From positions 1 to 33,733 of the forward strand of contig JAYMTA010000241.1 of the NCBI GenBank assembly GCA_036897625.1: a stretch of 33,733 nt of DNA. The letters are read 5' to 3'. The translations under genes were made by a program, and so were the position numbers. Shown one piece after another: positions 33,181-33,733 of this stretch (positions are counted from its first letter, which is position 1; every line of letters begins with the position of its first letter). The DNA comes from Pelargonium cotyledonis. Taxonomy: Eukaryota > Streptophyta > Magnoliopsida > Geraniales > Geraniaceae. Below the pieces are notes generated by a model, which ran no database searches, had not been told where the DNA came from, and worked only from the letters and a program-made list of their open reading frames with translations.

Positions 33181-33733
33181 GAGCTAAAATTTGTAATGTT
33201 AAATTCAATAGTTTTTTTTTCACATGAATGTTTGAGATAGTTGTGGATAGTTTTAATAAATTTAGGGTTTGACCGAATTTGAATTTTGAATTTTTTATGA
33301 CTCAAAATTGTTATATTTTCGTGTTACAATTCAATTTGGTACATGAATTTTCATATATTAAATTAAAATGATAATTACTCTTAGAGCTTATATAAAAATT
33401 TATGGACCAAATGAGATCAATATTTGAATTAATGGGAACTAAGTTAGGTTGAAATATAAAATTTCATGAACTATTTTGGATCATATTTGATATCAATTTT
33501 ATCACAAATGTCAAAATAACACATCAAATTAGATAAAAATCAAAACAATAAAATATTATAACCAATTTTTTTAGTATCTTAGTAATTTAGCTGGGCTGGT
33601 TGCATTGAGGCTCTATAAAATAGGGCTACTTAGGCATAGGTTCGGCCTTTAAGCAGGGATTGAGTAGGGTGGGCTTTGAGGCTGATCTGGGCCCATACAT
33701 TTCATTCCACCTAATGACATCTATTAGGCTAAG
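33181..33733. other. AT-rich right flank without a recognisable gene
   Basis: No coding region or RNA gene was recognised. The sequence is AT-rich and may be the interior of the repeat starting near 33085. Confidence 0.4.

Noticed and set aside
1-33733. CRISPR arrays, bacterial operons, phage or viral genes, rRNA or tRNA genes
   Set aside because: None recognised by eye; the window is plant nuclear DNA. A tRNA scan could still reveal a degenerate copy.

Overview
The window is nuclear DNA of a eudicot-type flowering plant. Every gene is split by short AT-rich introns, there are no operons, and all six products are plant nuclear genes, including a SecA with an N-terminal extension that looks like a plastid transit peptide. 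I reconstructed six protein-coding genes exon by exon. Of the 46 introns inferred, 45 have GT-AG ends; the exception, in SECA1, is the most notable anomaly.

Layout, left to right: (1) 739-3323, minus strand, a FAM192A/NIP30 (PIP30/Fyv6-type) nuclear protein, 7 exons, 211 aa. (2) 4383-8325, plus strand, a divergent COPII coat protein of the plant SEC23A type, 5 exons, 874 aa. Genes 1 and 2 are divergent around a 1.06 kb shared promoter that holds a TGGGCY cluster and a bZIP/UPR-like ACGT site. (3) 10392-18981, plus strand, chloroplast SecA translocase SECA1 (AGY1), 20 exons, 1032 aa. (4) 20079-21171, minus strand, an L7Ae/RPP38-like RNA-binding protein, 6 exons, 197 aa, convergent with SECA1. 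(5) 26176-29260, plus strand, a secreted GH28 polygalacturonase-like protein, 6 exons, 466 aa. (6) 30190-32674, minus strand, a DHHC-type protein S-acyltransferase (PAT18-like), 8 exons, 534 aa, convergent with the GH28 gene.

The gene-poor stretches (8.3-10.4, 19.0-20.1, 21.2-26.2 and 32.7-33.7 kb) and the large SECA1 intron 6 hold traces of small non-autonomous transposons. At least three are related Stowaway/mariner-like MITEs sharing an internal motif. There is also one candidate hAT-like MITE, one isolated retrotransposon primer-binding-site-like sequence, and several microsatellites.

The genes do not form one pathway. SEC23A (ER export) and SECA1 (thylakoid import) are both protein-transport genes but act in unrelated compartments. 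Their adjacency with the L7Ae gene matches, from memory, Arabidopsis At4g01810-At4g01800-At4g01790, and the PAT18-like gene matches nearby At4g01730, so the block looks like conserved microsynteny. I see no new defence, biosynthetic or mobile system here. The items most worth checking are the missing GT donor in SECA1 intron 4, the UPR-like site in the SEC23A promoter, the MITE family, and two orphan small ORFs in the 21-26 kb gap.
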